DNA of 64,000 bases from Nissabacter sp. SGAir0207 (GCF_005491205.1 NZ_CP028035.1:2728001-2792000); one strand, 5' to 3'; shown: positions 8,594-18,633, counted from the stretch's first letter. Notes: generated by a model not told the origin, from the sequence alone. Program-made: numbers and translations.

Positions 8594-10036
8594 TTAAAAT
8601 AGCGTGAAGGGTGCGATCACGATGAACTTGACGTCTTTCTCATCCTGGAAGATGTTGCCGTAACCCCCACCCCAGCTCGGCAAGTCAGAGTGGTTGTTGT
8701 ACTGGGTGTAGTGCAGCTTGATTTGGGTATCCTTGGCGCGCCCATCCTGCACGGTATAAACCGCGTCCAGGCTCCAGGCGCTCTCTTTCAGCCGCTGGCT
8801 CTGGTCATAGATGGGGTTGCTGCTGGGGCGGGCGTCCCATGCGTAGACCACCGATCCGCCAACCGACACGCCGGGCAGGTTCCAACGCTTCAGATCCACC
8901 ATCACACCGGCATAGATCGCCTTTTCACCGTTGGCGTTGAAGTCAGAGCGGTTGTCCCACCAGATATCCAGCCGGCCGTTGGAAGTGGCGTAGGTGGGCG
9001 TCATGCGTTGCAGGAAGTAGCCCTGATTGCCCTCGGCCTTGACCATCGTGCCCTCCAGCCGCCAGGTGGCCGGGCCGGTCTGGTAACCGAAGGTCAGCGC
9101 TTGCAACCACGCCAGCCCATCGTAGAGACTGTTAGGATCGTCTTTGTTGCTCAGACGATCCTCTGCCCCGTAAAATTGGTAGGAGAGATCCAGTGGGCTG
9201 CCAGCAACCGGGATCGTGTAAGATCCTTTCAGGAAATATTGATCGACGTAACCTTCAGCCTGGCCGTAGGCCGCCTCCAGCACAAAATCATTTTTAAAAT
9301 CATACTTCGCGCCCAGTGAGTGTAAGTAATCGATCTGCGTCTGCCGATCGGCCTGACGGAAATCATCCATCTCCAGGTGCCACGGCGATTTGTACTCATC
9401 CGCCCACATGTAGGAGAAGCTCAGTTCGCCCGCCTGCTGGAAATCCTTTTGGTAGCCCATCTCGACGCCGCGATAAGTGCCGGGCATAAAGCTCCAGTGC
9501 GGTGCCAGCAGGGTTTGCCCTTTCGGCTGGATATAACCGGCCTGTGCCCACGCGCCGCCCGCTTTGAATTTCGCCGCCGCACGGTAGAGGCTGACGCCGC
9601 TCTTGTCGCCGCCATAATCCTCTTCATAGGCGCGGTTGCTGGTGGAGAAAGCGATTTCGTTCGGGTGGGTGCTGTCGCTGGACTCGGCCAGCTCAATGGC
9701 GGTAAACGCCGCCAAATCGACACCAAACATGTCCCAGGCGTAGCCGGAGGAGAAGTCGAGGTTCAGGTTGGCGGTGGAGTGCGACAGATTGGTGGCGTAG
9801 CGATCATAGTCCGGGTTGGCGATGGCGGTGGGTGAGCCATCCGGGGCGTCCACTGTTTTGGTCGGGTTGAGATCCCGGCGGTCGCGCTCGCGCTGCCAGT
9901 AGTAGATCCCGCCGGAGAGCGTGGAGTCTTCAATAAACCCCTCCGCTTCCGCCTCTGGGGCGGCCAGCCCCGCTGCTCCAGCCAACAAACTGCTGACGAT
10001 CAGCAGCCCGTTACGCTGTCTGTTTGGCGTAACCAT
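8594..10036 (-). CDS. chiP: Chitoporin, OprD-family outer-membrane channel
   Basis: Outer-membrane channel for chitooligosaccharides. The 480-residue precursor has a signal peptide ending near AEAEG, then a beta-barrel pattern throughout: alternating aromatic strands such as [23 protein letters not shown] and [12 protein letters not shown]. It ends in Phe (IAPFTLF), the usual outer-membrane signature. It matches the OprD/ChiP family; E. coli ChiP is 468 aa. The mRNA leader carries a 12-base match to the ChiX sRNA seed over the ribosome site, and a NagC-like operator lies about 100 bases upstream. It leads a chiP-chb operon. Confidence 0.95.
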   Translation of the reverse strand: MVTPNRQRNGLLIVSSLLAGAAGLAAPEAEAEGFIEDSTLSGGIYYWQRERDRRDLNPTKTVDAPDGSPTAIANPDYDRYATNLSHSTANLNLDFSSGYAWDMFGVDLAAFTAIELAESSDSTHPNEIAFSTSNRAYEEDYGGDKSGVSLYRAAAKFKAGGAWAQAGYIQPKGQTLLAPHWSFMPGTYRGVEMGYQKDFQQAGELSFSYMWADEYKSPWHLEMDDFRQADRQTQIDYLHSLGAKYDFKNDFVLEAAYGQAEGYVDQYFLKGSYTIPVAGSPLDLSYQFYGAEDRLSNKDDPNSLYDGLAWLQALTFGYQTGPATWRLEGTMVKAEGNQGYFLQRMTPTYATSNGRLDIWWDNRSDFNANGEKAIYAGVMVDLKRWNLPGVSVGGSVVYAWDARPSSNPIYDQSQRLKESAWSLDAVYTVQDGRAKDTQIKLHYTQYNNHSDLPSWGGGYGNIFQDEKDVKFIVIAPFTLF

Positions 10037-10042
10037 AGCAAC

Positions 10043-10054
10043 TCCTCTTTGACG
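10043..10054 (-). promoter_or_regulatory. ChiX sRNA pairing site over the chiP ribosome-binding site
   Basis: On the chiP strand CGTCAAAGAGGA is perfectly complementary to the ChiX seed region as I recall it (UCCUCUUUGACG). It includes the AGGAG ribosome site 6-8 bases before the ATG, so pairing would block translation, as shown in E. coli and Salmonella. Confidence 0.75.
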
Positions 10055-10140
10055 AAAAAAAGCCTCCCAGCCACATTAACGGCCGGCAAATGCACCAAAG
10101 CCAGGCAATAACCCCACATGGCGCATGGGCTAATCTATTT

Positions 10141-10153
10141 TTCGCGACGCGAA
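10141..10153. promoter_or_regulatory. NagC-like operator upstream of chiP
   Basis: TTCGCGACGCGAA is a perfect 13-base palindrome with AT-rich flanks (CTATTT left, TTATC right), the form of strong NagC sites. nagC is in this window and represses chiP in E. coli. Confidence 0.65.
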
Positions 10154-10187
10154 TTATCAACGTAGGGAGTGAGTAAACTTTACGCTT

Positions 10188-10203
10188 TATGACAAAGTGC
10201 ACA
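10188..10203. promoter_or_regulatory. CRP-like site upstream of chiP
   Basis: On the chiP strand TGTGCACTTTGTCATA matches TGTGA-N6-TCACA at 8 of 10 positions and lies about 45 bases upstream of the NagC-like operator. Catabolite activation of chitin genes is expected, but this is a motif match only. Confidence 0.4.
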
Positions 10204-10356
10204 GAAAGGTAACGGCCGTTGAGTACAACCAGTGCGCGACTGTAGCGGGTTGATTTATTTAACGATCAATCAGGGAAATAGCTTAAAGAAGGGGTATCAA
10301 AGGGAGTGATAATTTGGAGGGCGGCGCCTTCGCGCTTAATTCACAAAGAAAATAAA

Positions 10357-10386
10357 GAAAAAGCGTGGCAGTTGCCACGCTTTTCA
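10357..10386 (-). terminator. Rho-independent terminator of glnS
   Basis: AAGCGTGGCA / TGCCACGCTT stem with a tight loop just past the glnS stop, followed on the minus strand by TTTTCTTTATTTTC. Confidence 0.85.
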
Positions 10387-10398
10387 GGCTCTCAACAA

Positions 10399-12069
10399 TC
10401 AGGCAGTGGCTTTTGCCGCCCAAGTGTCGCGCAGGCCCACGGTGCGGTTGAACACCAGTTTCTCAGCGCTGGAGTAGCGGCTGTCGGCGCAGAAGTAACC
10501 TTCACGCTCAAACTGGTAGGCCACTTCCGGTTGGGCTGTCGCCAGAGATGGCTCAACGAAACCGTTGGCAATCACCAGTGACTCCGGGTTGATGGTGGCG
10601 AGGAAGTCCTCGGCCGCACCCGGATTGGCTTCGCTGAACAGGCGGTCATACAGGCGGAACTCTGCCGGCACCGCGTGGGCAGCGGAGACCCAGTGGATCA
10701 CACCCTTCACCTTGCGGCCATCCGCCGGATCCTTGCTCAGGGTCTCCGGGTCATAGTGGCAGAAGATGGTGGTGATGTTGCCATCCGCATCTTTCTCAAT
10801 CCGCTCTGCCTTGATGACGTAGGCGTTGCGCAGGCGCACTTCCTTACCGAGCACCAGACGCTTGTACTGCTTGTTGGCTTCCTCACGGAAGTCAGCCTGA
10901 TCGATGTAGATTTCACGGCTGAACGGCACTTCGCGCTCGCCCATCTCCGGTTTGTTCGGATGGTTGGGCATGGTCACGGAGAGGGTCTGGTCAGCATCGA
11001 AGTTCTCGATGATCACCTTCACCGGGTTGATCACGGCCATCGCGCGCGGCGCATCCTCATTCAGTTCGTCACGGATGCAGGACTCCAGCGCCATCATTTC
11101 GACGTTGTTGGTCTGCTTGGTGACGCCAATGCGGCGGCAAAACTCACGGATGGAGGCTGCGGTGTAACCACGGCGGCGCAGGCCAGAGATGGTCGGCATA
11201 CGCGGGTCATCCCACCCTTCCACGATCTTCTCGGTCACCAGCAGGTTCAGCTTGCGCTTGGACATGATGGCGTACTCAAGGTTGAGACGCGAAAACTCAT
11301 ACTGGCGCGGGTGGCACGGGATGGTGATGTTGTCCAGCACCCAGTCATACAGGCGGCGGTTGTCCTGGAACTCCAGCGTACAGAGGGAGTGGGTGATCCC
11401 CTCGAGCGCATCGGAGATGCAGTGGGTAAAGTCATACATCGGGTAGATGCACCACTTTTTGCCGGTCTGGTGGTGTTCCGCGAACTTGATGCGGTACAGC
11501 ACCGGGTCACGCATCACGATAAATGGCGAGGCCATATCGATTTTGGCGCGCAGGCAGGCCGCACCCTCGGCGAAACCGCCGTTGCGCATCTTTTCGAACA
11601 GCGCCATGTTCTCTTCGACGCTGCGATCGCGGTAAGGGCTGTTTTTGCCCGGCGACGTCAGGGTACCGCGGTATTCGCGGATCTCATCCGGCGAAAGCTC
11701 GTCCACATAGGCCAGCCCCTTGCCGATCAGCTCCACGGCGTAGGCGTGCAGCTGGTCGAAATAGTCGGAGGAGTAGCAGACGTCACCGCTCCAGGTAAAG
11801 CCCAGCCACTGCACGTCACGTTTGATGGATTCGACGTACTCGATATCCTCTTTCACCGGATTGGTGTCATCGAAACGCAGGTTGCACTGGCCCTGATAAT
11901 CTTTCGCAATGCCAAAGTTCAGGCAGATCGACTTGGCATGGCCGATGTGCAAATAGCCGTTAGGCTCAGGCGGAAAACGGGTATGCACGCTGGCGTGTTT
12001 ACCGGATGCCAGATCTTCATCAATAATCTGACGAATAAAATTTGTTGGGCGGGCTTCAGCCTCACTCAT
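10399..12069 (-). CDS. glnS: Glutaminyl-tRNA synthetase
   Basis: Charges tRNA-Gln with glutamine. The class I synthetase of 556 residues matches E. coli GlnS (554). The ATP-binding HIGH motif is in [15 protein letters not shown] near residue 40, the KMSKS-like loop is VMSKRKL near residue 270, and two anticodon-binding beta-barrels follow. The start [20 protein letters not shown] matches the family. It is monocistronic by appearance, flanked by its own terminator. Its substrates, three tRNA-Gln genes, lie about 9 kb away. Confidence 0.98.
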   Translation of the reverse strand: MSEAEARPTNFIRQIIDEDLASGKHASVHTRFPPEPNGYLHIGHAKSICLNFGIAKDYQGQCNLRFDDTNPVKEDIEYVESIKRDVQWLGFTWSGDVCYSSDYFDQLHAYAVELIGKGLAYVDELSPDEIREYRGTLTSPGKNSPYRDRSVEENMALFEKMRNGGFAEGAACLRAKIDMASPFIVMRDPVLYRIKFAEHHQTGKKWCIYPMYDFTHCISDALEGITHSLCTLEFQDNRRLYDWVLDNITIPCHPRQYEFSRLNLEYAIMSKRKLNLLVTEKIVEGWDDPRMPTISGLRRRGYTAASIREFCRRIGVTKQTNNVEMMALESCIRDELNEDAPRAMAVINPVKVIIENFDADQTLSVTMPNHPNKPEMGEREVPFSREIYIDQADFREEANKQYKRLVLGKEVRLRNAYVIKAERIEKDADGNITTIFCHYDPETLSKDPADGRKVKGVIHWVSAAHAVPAEFRLYDRLFSEANPGAAEDFLATINPESLVIANGFVEPSLATAQPEVAYQFEREGYFCADSRYSSAEKLVFNRTVGLRDTWAAKATA

Positions 12070-12182
12070 CGCTCAATTCCTCTATGCGAAAGCACTACAG
12101 ATAACCGCTTATGTTCCAACAAGCCACGCTGGGACACAACCGTTTGTTGCAGAAAATCCGGCGGACATGCCGGCAAAAAGCA

Positions 12183-12212
12183 CAACGGGAGGGGATTGCT
12201 CCCCTCCCGTTG
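12183..12212 (-). terminator. Rho-independent terminator of nagE
   Basis: Perfect 12-bp stem CAACGGGAGGGG / CCCCTCCCGTTG with a six-base loop, 25 bases past the nagE stop. On the minus strand it is followed by TGCTTTTTG. Confidence 0.85.
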
Positions 12213-12236
12213 CCATGATGATGAAAAGCAGTGGAT

Positions 12237-14195
12237 TTACTTGCCTTGCAGATCAATCAGTTTGGTCTGGCCGGCGATGACCTGGCCGCTGGCCAGCGTG
12301 GTGACTGCTGAGAAGTCATCCGCATTGCTGACCACCACCGGGCTTATCATCGAACGCGCATGGGCCTCCAGGAACGGCAGATCCATCTCCAGTACCGGCT
12401 GGCCGGCGGTGACCACTGTCCCCTCCTCCACCAGACGGGTGAAGCCTTTGCCATCCAGCCCAACGGTATCGATGCCCATGTGCACCACTACCTCGGCACC
12501 ATTGTTGGTCTCCAGACAGAAGGCGTGGTTAGTGTTGAAGATCTTCACCACCGTGCCATCTGCGGGCGCGACCACCCGCTTGTCGGTCGGTTTGATGGCG
12601 ACGCCCTCGCCGACCGCCCCGCTGGCGAACGCCTCATCCGGCACTGCCGAGAGCGGCATGACTTCACCCGACACCGGGGCCACCAGACTTTCCACCACGG
12701 CTTTCAGCGCGCTATCCTGCTTGGTGCCCTTGGATGGGCGCGCTTTGGCCGCGGCAGGCGCGGCGGCGGGTGCTGTCGCCGCCACTGGCCCAGCCGCCAG
12801 CAGGCGTTTCATGGAGTCCGCAATCGACTCCGCTTTCGCCCCGACAATCACCTGAATGCTCTTCTTGTTCAGTTTGACCACGCCCGACGCGCCCAGACGT
12901 TTGCACTCGGCATCGTTTACCAGCCCGGCGTCCTCAACGGTCAGGCGCAGGCGGGTGATGCAGGCATCAATGCCCTTCAGGTTGGCAGAGCCGCCGATGG
13001 CACTGATGTAGCTGCGTGACAGCCCATCCAGCCCCTCTTCACCGGCCGCCGCAGACGCGGGCTGCGCCGTGGCCGTTTGATCCTCACGCCCCGGTGTTTT
13101 CAGGTTGAACATGCGGATTACCGCGCTGAACACCACGAAGTAGATGGCGAAGGCCACCAGCCCCATCACCAGCAACATCCAGACGTTGCTGCTGGCCGCT
13201 GGCAGGTTGAACATCAACGCATAGTCAATCGCCCCGGCGGAGAAGGAGAAGCCCGCGTGGATGTCCAGTGTGGTGGCGACAAACAGGCTGATACCGGTCA
13301 ACAGCGCGTGCAGCAGATAGAGCAGCGGCGCAAGGAACATGAACAGGAACTCCAGCGGCTCCGTGACGCCCGTCAGGAACGCCGTGACGGCCACGGAGAG
13401 CAGCATCCCGCCCACCATCGGACGACGCGCTTTCGGTGCCGCCAGATACATCGCCAGCGCTGCGCCCGGCAGACCGAACATCATGATCGGGAAGAAGCCG
13501 GACATGAACATCCCCGCGGTGGTGTCACCGGCGTAGAAGCGGTTGATGTCGCCGTGGAATACCGTGCCAGCCGCGTTGGTGAAGTCACCAATCTGGAACC
13601 ATGCGATGGTGTTCAGCACCTGATGCAGGCCGGTTGGGATCAACAGACGGTTGACGAAACCGAAGATCCCGGCACCGAACGCGCCCGCCGACACAATCCA
13701 CTCGCCGCCAGCGCGGATAGCGTCCTGTACCGGTGGCCAGACGTAGCCGAAGATGGCCGCCAGCACCAGACAGAAGAAGCCCGTGGCGATCGGCACAAAG
13801 CGCTTGCCACCAAAGAAGCTCAGGAAGTCCGGCAGCTTGATGTCGGCCCAGCGGTTGTAGACCATGCCGCCTACCAGACCGGTGATAATCCCCGCCAGCA
13901 CGCCCATATTGATGGCCGGGTTGATGGTGACCATCGCCTTCGTCAGCACGAAGTAGCCTACTGCGCCTGCCAACGCCGCGGAACCGGCGTTGTCCTTGGA
14001 CCAGGTGGACGCCACGCCAATGGCAAAGATCAGCGCCAGGTTATCGAAGATCGCTCCGCCCGCCTGGGCGATGAACGGCATGTTTAGCAGATCTGGCTGG
14101 CCAAACCGCAACAACAGCGCGGCGACCGGCAAAACCGCAATAGGCAACTGAAGCGATCTGCCTAAACGTTGGAAAAATCCCAGAATATTCACCAT
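12237..14195 (-). CDS. nagE: PTS N-acetylglucosamine transporter, EIICBA
   Basis: Inner-membrane permease that imports and phosphorylates GlcNAc to GlcNAc-6-P. The 652-residue protein has the domain order IIC (membrane, about residues 1-370), IIB with the phospho-Cys in GIDACITRLRL (about residue 410), and IIA (from about 500) with the phospho-His in VVVHMGIDTVGL. An Ala/Pro-rich linker joins IIB to IIA. It matches E. coli NagE (648 aa). It is divergent from nagBACD and shares a control region with two NagC-like boxes and a CRP site. Confidence 0.97.
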   Translation of the reverse strand: MVNILGFFQRLGRSLQLPIAVLPVAALLLRFGQPDLLNMPFIAQAGGAIFDNLALIFAIGVASTWSKDNAGSAALAGAVGYFVLTKAMVTINPAINMGVLAGIITGLVGGMVYNRWADIKLPDFLSFFGGKRFVPIATGFFCLVLAAIFGYVWPPVQDAIRAGGEWIVSAGAFGAGIFGFVNRLLIPTGLHQVLNTIAWFQIGDFTNAAGTVFHGDINRFYAGDTTAGMFMSGFFPIMMFGLPGAALAMYLAAPKARRPMVGGMLLSVAVTAFLTGVTEPLEFLFMFLAPLLYLLHALLTGISLFVATTLDIHAGFSFSAGAIDYALMFNLPAASSNVWMLLVMGLVAFAIYFVVFSAVIRMFNLKTPGREDQTATAQPASAAAGEEGLDGLSRSYISAIGGSANLKGIDACITRLRLTVEDAGLVNDAECKRLGASGVVKLNKKSIQVIVGAKAESIADSMKRLLAAGPVAATAPAAAPAAAKARPSKGTKQDSALKAVVESLVAPVSGEVMPLSAVPDEAFASGAVGEGVAIKPTDKRVVAPADGTVVKIFNTNHAFCLETNNGAEVVVHMGIDTVGLDGKGFTRLVEEGTVVTAGQPVLEMDLPFLEAHARSMISPVVVSNADDFSAVTTLASGQVIAGQTKLIDLQGK

Positions 14196-14294
14196 TTCCC
14201 CCTATGTGTCCGTTGGCGGACGATTCAAGCGGTGTCTGTACTTAATAACTACGCTTTAGTATTGAAAACGACTGCTACGCGGAGTGTAAAAAAA

Positions 14295-14315
14295 TTAATT
14301 CGTATCGCAAATTAA
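14295..14315. promoter_or_regulatory. NagC operator, nagE side
   Basis: A 21-base near-palindrome with arms TTAATTCG and CGCAAATTAA around TAT, as in E. coli nagE operators. Confidence 0.7.
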
Positions 14316-14327
14316 AAGCGCGGATTT

Positions 14328-14343
14328 TGTGAGTCAAGTCACC
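14328..14343. promoter_or_regulatory. CRP site between nagE and nagB
   Basis: TGTGAGTCAAGTCACC fits TGTGA-N6-TCACA at 9 of 10 positions and lies between the two NagC-like boxes, where E. coli has its CRP site. Confidence 0.7.
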
Positions 14344-14387
14344 CTGAACCCCACTTTTACTGGCGATACACTGGTCAACGTGCAAAA

Positions 14388-14411
14388 CTTATTTTATTAT
14401 CCGAAAAATCG
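14388..14411. promoter_or_regulatory. Second NagC-like box, nagB side
   Basis: AT-rich imperfect dyad (CTTATTTTATTATCC then GAAAAATC) centred about 94 bases, roughly nine helical turns, from the first operator. The core is degraded. Confidence 0.4.
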
Positions 14412-14506
14412 AAGCGACCCTGGCGGCACCGGTAGCGATGGGTCAGGCACCACGGATTCTGTCGGTTGGCAGTATATCTTTATTTCAAGCATTTAAGAGG
14501 TGAATA

Positions 14507-15307
14507 ATGAGATTAATCCCACTAAAATCCCCTGCAGAAGTTGGCAAATGGGCAGCGCGTCACATCGTCAATCGCATCAATGCCTTCAACCCCACTGCCG
14601 ATCGCCCCTTCCTGCTGGGCCTGCCGACCGGCGGCACCCCACTCGAAGCCTACAAGCACCTCATCGCCATGCACAAAGCGGGCCAGGTCAGTTTCCAACA
14701 TGTGGTAACCTTCAATATGGATGAGTACGTGGGCCTGCCACAGCAACATCCCGAGAGCTACCATAGCTTCATGTACCGCAACTTCTTCGACCATGTGGAT
14801 ATTCCGGCCGAGAACATCAACCTGCTTAACGGCAATGCCGACGATGTGGATGAGGAGTGCCGCCGTTACGAGGCGAAAATTAAGTCCTACGGCAAGATCC
14901 ATCTGTTTATGGGTGGCGTGGGCAATGACGGCCACATCGCCTTTAATGAGCCAGCCTCCTCGCTGGCCTCACGTACCCGCATCAAGACGCTGACGGAAGA
15001 TACCCGCATCGCCAACTCCCGCTTCTTTGGCGGTGATGTCGGCCAGGTGCCCAAATATGCCCTGACCGTGGGCGTCGGCACCCTGCTGGATGCCGAAGAG
15101 GTGATGATTCTGGTGACCGGCCACCTGAAGGCGCAGGCATTGCAGGCGGCGGTAGAGGGCAACATTAACCATATGTGGACTATCAGCTGTCTGCAACTGC
15201 ACCCGAAAGCGGTGGTGGTGTGCGATGAGCCTTCCACCATGGAGCTGAAGGTAAAAACCGTGAAATATTTCCGCGAGCTGGAAGCGGAAAACATAAAAGA
15301 TCTGTAA
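14507..15307 (+). CDS. nagB: Glucosamine-6-phosphate deaminase
   Basis: Converts glucosamine-6-P to fructose-6-P and ammonia. The 266 residues equal the E. coli enzyme in length and are nearly identical in the active-site segments: GLPTGGTP (about 35), [12 protein letters not shown] with the catalytic Asp72 (about 68), and [14 protein letters not shown] with His143 (about 136). AAGAGGTGAATA precedes the start. First gene of nagBACD. The segment [20 protein letters not shown] differs from E. coli near the allosteric region, but the change looks conservative. Confidence 0.98.
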   Translation: MRLIPLKSPAEVGKWAARHIVNRINAFNPTADRPFLLGLPTGGTPLEAYKHLIAMHKAGQVSFQHVVTFNMDEYVGLPQQHPESYHSFMYRNFFDHVDIPAENINLLNGNADDVDEECRRYEAKIKSYGKIHLFMGGVGNDGHIAFNEPASSLASRTRIKTLTEDTRIANSRFFGGDVGQVPKYALTVGVGTLLDAEEVMILVTGHLKAQALQAAVEGNINHMWTISCLQLHPKAVVVCDEPSTMELKVKTVKYFRELEAENIKDL

Positions 15308-15316
15308 TCTCTTGCG

Positions 15317-15343
15317 GCCAGCGGGGGCGTTGCGTCCGCTGGC
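15317..15343 (+). repeat. Intercistronic hairpin between nagB and nagA
   Basis: GCCAGCGG / CCGCTGGC inverted repeat with an 11-base loop in the 85-base nagB-nagA gap. No T-run follows, so it is more likely an mRNA processing or stability element than a terminator. Confidence 0.55.
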
Positions 15344-15392
15344 ATGACAGGATGGTCAAATCAGTAAACGTCTAAGTAATCAGGGGGCGAAG

Positions 15393-16532
15393 ATGTACGC
15401 GTTAATCCACGGCCGACTCTATACCGGCCATGACATTCTGGATGGCCATGCCGTGGTCATTGAAAACGGCATGATCAGCAAAATTTGCCCGGAAGCGGAG
15501 CTGCCGACTGGCATCCAAACCTTCGATCTGGACGGTGCGAACCTGGCCCCCGGATTTATCGATCTGCAGCTTAACGGCTGCGGCGGCGTGCAGTTCAATG
15601 ACTCGCTGGAGGCCATCTCAACGCAGACGCTGGAGATTATGCAGAAGGCGAATGAGAAGTCGGGCTGCACCAGCTACCTGCCGACGCTCATTACCTGCAG
15701 TGATGAGCATATGCGCCACGGCGTGGACGTGATGCGCGCCTACCTGCAACAGCACCAGAATCAGGCGCTTGGTTTGCATCTGGAAGGGCCGTACCTCAAC
15801 CCGCTGAAGAAGGGCACCCACAACCCGGACTTCATCCGCACGCCGGATGCCGCGATGATTGACTACCTGTGCGAGAACGCCGATGTGATCGCCAAGGTGA
15901 CGCTGGCACCGGAGCGCGTGGACGCCAGCGTGATCCGCCAGCTGCATCAGGCTGGGATCGTGGTCTCCGCTGGCCACTCCAACGCCACCTATGATGAGGC
16001 GCGCAAGGGCTTCGCCGCTGGCGTCAGCTTCGCGACGCACCTCTATAATGCTATGCCCTACCTGACGGGTCGTGAGCCGGGGCTGATGGGGGCAATTTTT
16101 GATACCCCAGAGGTTTACAGCGGCATCATTGCTGACGGCCACCACGTTGCCTGGGCCAGCATCCGTAACGCCAAACGGCTCAAGGGTGACAAGCTGGTGC
16201 TGGTCACCGACGCCACCGCCCCGGCGGGCGCTGACATTGACCAGTTCATTTTTGCTGGCAAAACAATATACTATCGCAATGGGTTATGCGTGGATGACAA
16301 CGGCACGCTGAGCGGTTCTGCACTGACCATGATCGAAGCAGTCTGCAACAGCGTCGAACATGCTGGCATCGCCCTGGATGAAGCCCTGCGCATGGCGACT
16401 CTCTACCCGGCGCGGGCAATCGGCGTGGAAGCCAGATTAGGCACGCTGGAGGTCGGCAAGGTCGCCAACCTGACAGCATTTGACCGCGATTTTACTATCA
16501 CCAAAACGTTTGTTAACGGTAACGGCGTTTAA
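15393..16532 (+). CDS. nagA: N-acetylglucosamine-6-phosphate deacetylase
   Basis: Removes acetate from GlcNAc-6-P, supplying NagB and setting the level of the NagC inducer. The amidohydrolase of 379 residues (E. coli 382) shows [12 protein letters not shown] near residue 55, the metal ligand Glu in [10 protein letters not shown] near 131, His in [13 protein letters not shown] near 195, [14 protein letters not shown] [18 protein letters not shown] near 214, and the catalytic Asp in VTDATAPAG near 273. A GGGGCGAAG precedes the ATG. Second gene of nagBACD. Confidence 0.97.
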   Translation: MYALIHGRLYTGHDILDGHAVVIENGMISKICPEAELPTGIQTFDLDGANLAPGFIDLQLNGCGGVQFNDSLEAISTQTLEIMQKANEKSGCTSYLPTLITCSDEHMRHGVDVMRAYLQQHQNQALGLHLEGPYLNPLKKGTHNPDFIRTPDAAMIDYLCENADVIAKVTLAPERVDASVIRQLHQAGIVVSAGHSNATYDEARKGFAAGVSFATHLYNAMPYLTGREPGLMGAIFDTPEVYSGIIADGHHVAWASIRNAKRLKGDKLVLVTDATAPAGADIDQFIFAGKTIYYRNGLCVDDNGTLSGSALTMIEAVCNSVEHAGIALDEALRMATLYPARAIGVEARLGTLEVGKVANLTAFDRDFTITKTFVNGNGV

Positions 16533-16550
16533 TCATGAGCGGGTAAGGAC

Positions 16551-17771
16551 ATGGGCACCGGCGGGCAGTCACAAATCGGAAACGTTGATCTGGTCAAGCA
16601 GTTGAATGGCGCGGCCGTCTACCGGCTGATTGATCAACAGGGGCCGATCTCACGCATCCAGATTGCGGAATTGAGCCAACTGGCGCCGGCCAGCGTCACC
16701 AAAATTACCCGCCAACTGCTGGAACGCGGCCTGATCCGCGAAGTGGACCAGCAGGCGTCCACCGGTGGCCGCCGTGCCATCTCCATCATCACCGAGACCC
16801 GCCACTTCCATGCCCTCGGCGTGCGGCTGGGCCGCCATGATGCCACCATCACCCTGTATGACATGGGCGGCAAGGCGTTAAGCGAGTCCTCTTACCCCCT
16901 GCCCCAGCGCACCCAAGAGACACTCGAGGAGGCGCTATTTGCCGCGCTGGCGCGCTTTATCGAAGAGAATCAGCGCAAGCTGCGTGAGCTGATTGCCATC
17001 GCGGTGATTGTGCCCGGCTTGGTGAACCCGGAGCACGGCGTGGTGCGTTACATGCCGCATATCCAGGTCAGCAACTGGCAATTGGTGGAAAAGTTGCAGC
17101 AGCGCTTCGGTACCACCAGCTTTGTTGGCCATGATATTCGCAGTCTGGCGCTGGCGGAGCACTACTTTGGTGCAACCCGCGACTGCGGCGACTCCATTCT
17201 GGTTCGCCTGCACCGTGGAACCGGCGCTGGCATTTTGGTGAATGGGCAAATTTTCCTCGGTAGCAACGGTAACGTTGGCGAGATAGGCCATATTCAGGTA
17301 GACCCGCTTGGCGAACGCTGCCACTGCGGCAACTTCGGCTGTCTGGAGACCATCGCGGCCAATGCGGCGATTGAGAACCGGGTGCGCCACCTGCTGACCC
17401 AAGGTTACCCCAGCAAGCTGACGCTGGAGGATCACAGCATTGCTGCCATCTGCAAGGCCGCCAACCGTGGCGATCCGCTGGCAGTGGAGGTGATCGAAAA
17501 TGTTGGCCGCTACCTTGGCAAGGCCATCGCCATCGCCATCAACCTGTTCAACCCACAAAAAGTGGTGCTGGCTGGTGAGATCACTGAGGCAGAGAAGGTG
17601 CTGCTGCCCGCCATTCAGGGGTGCATCAATACGCAGGTGTTGAAAGATTTCCGCCATAACCTGCCCATCGTTACCTCTGAGCTGAACCATCGATCCTCTA
17701 TTGGTGCCTTTGCGCTGGTCAAACGCGCCATGCTAAATGGCGTCCTGCTGCAACGCCTGCTGGAATCCTGA
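16551..17771 (+). CDS. nagC: ROK-family repressor of N-acetylglucosamine genes
   Basis: Repressor of nag and chitin-use genes, inactivated by GlcNAc-6-P. The 406 residues equal E. coli NagC. An N-terminal winged helix (LVKQLNGAAVYRLIDQQGPI through ASVTKITRQLLERGL, about 12-65) precedes the ROK sugar-kinase-like body with the zinc motif HCGNFGCLETIAAN (about 255-270) and the Gly-rich HRGTGAGI. Start MGTGGQSQIGNVDLV with AAGGA before it. It lies 18 bases after nagA. Candidate operators are seen at nagE-nagB and chiP. Confidence 0.97.
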   Translation: MGTGGQSQIGNVDLVKQLNGAAVYRLIDQQGPISRIQIAELSQLAPASVTKITRQLLERGLIREVDQQASTGGRRAISIITETRHFHALGVRLGRHDATITLYDMGGKALSESSYPLPQRTQETLEEALFAALARFIEENQRKLRELIAIAVIVPGLVNPEHGVVRYMPHIQVSNWQLVEKLQQRFGTTSFVGHDIRSLALAEHYFGATRDCGDSILVRLHRGTGAGILVNGQIFLGSNGNVGEIGHIQVDPLGERCHCGNFGCLETIAANAAIENRVRHLLTQGYPSKLTLEDHSIAAICKAANRGDPLAVEVIENVGRYLGKAIAIAINLFNPQKVVLAGEITEAEKVLLPAIQGCINTQVLKDFRHNLPIVTSELNHRSSIGAFALVKRAMLNGVLLQRLLES

Positions 17772-17874
17772 CACACTTTCGCTGCGGCGCTGGCCTATAC
17801 TGTTGACCTTCGGCCTGGAAAGGCGGCCGACGGGGCAGGCCACGCCGCCCTTATCCAACGCGAGTATGCAGCCC

Positions 17875-18627
17875 ATGACAATAAAGAATGTAATTTGTGA
17901 TATTGATGGCGTGCTGATGCACGACAACACCGCAGTCCCCGGCGCGGCGGCCTTTTTGGCGCGCGTGCAGGAGCAGGGTATGCCACTGGTGATTCTCACC
18001 AACTACCCCTCCCAAACCGCCCAGGATCTGGCGAACCGCTTTCTGGCAGCGGGCATTGAGGTGCCAGACAGCGCTTTCTTTACCTCGGCAATGGCGACCG
18101 CCGACTTCCTGCGCCGCCAGGAGGGCAAGAAAGCCTATGTGATTGGCGAGGGCGCGCTGATTCATGAGCTGTATAAAGCGGGCTTCACCATCACTGACAT
18201 CAACCCTGACTTTGTGATCGTTGGCGAAACCCGCTCCTATAACTTCGACATGATCCACAAGGCCTCCTACTTCGTCTCCAACGGCGCGCGTTTTATCGCT
18301 ACCAACCCGGACACCCACGGGCGTGGCTTCTTCCCGGCCTGCGGCGCGCTCTGCGCCCCGATTGAGAAGATTACCGGCCGCAAGCCGTTCTACGTCGGCA
18401 AGCCCAGCCCGTGGATCATCCGCTCAGCCCTCAACAAAATGCAGGCGCACTCTGAGGATACAGTCATTGTCGGCGACAACCTGCGTACCGACATTCTGGC
18501 TGGCTTCCAGGCTGGGCTGGAGACCATTCTGGTGCTCTCTGGCGTCTCGACCCTCAGTGACGTGGACACCATGCCGTTCCGCCCGACTTGGATCTACCCT
18601 TCCGTGGCAGAGATTGACGTCATTTAA
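17875..18627 (+). CDS. nagD: HAD-type nucleotide/sugar phosphatase NagD
   Basis: HAD-superfamily phosphatase of 250 residues, identical in length to E. coli NagD, which dephosphorylates nucleoside monophosphates in vitro; its role in amino-sugar use is unclear. Motif I is DIDGVLMHD (residues 9-17), motif II is in LTNYPSQ, and the C-terminal metal loop is GDNLRTDILAGFQ. The start giving MTIKNVICDIDG matches the family; the frame is open 46 codons further up but overlaps the end of nagC. Last gene of nagBACD. Confidence 0.95.
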   Translation: MTIKNVICDIDGVLMHDNTAVPGAAAFLARVQEQGMPLVILTNYPSQTAQDLANRFLAAGIEVPDSAFFTSAMATADFLRRQEGKKAYVIGEGALIHELYKAGFTITDINPDFVIVGETRSYNFDMIHKASYFVSNGARFIATNPDTHGRGFFPACGALCAPIEKITGRKPFYVGKPSPWIIRSALNKMQAHSEDTVIVGDNLRTDILAGFQAGLETILVLSGVSTLSDVDTMPFRPTWIYPSVAEIDVI

Positions 18628-18633
18628 CTGCAT

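Larger units (their letters stand above)
10037..10356. other. Intergenic control region upstream of chiP
   Basis: No gene seen. It holds the chiP leader, a NagC-like operator and a CRP-like site (both listed), then about 150 bases of AT-rich DNA up to the glnS terminator with nothing recognised. Confidence 0.6.
14196..14506. other. nagE-nagB divergent control region
   Basis: 311 bases with no gene. From left to right it holds the nagE start region, a NagC-like operator, a CRP site, a second weaker NagC-like box and the nagB leader, with AAGAGG just before the nagB ATG. The layout repeats that of E. coli, where NagC loops the two boxes. Confidence 0.75.

Noticed and set aside
10675..12855. 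726-codon plus-strand open frame
   Set aside because: Runs antisense through glnS, the intergenic gap and the end of nagE; no protein-like features.
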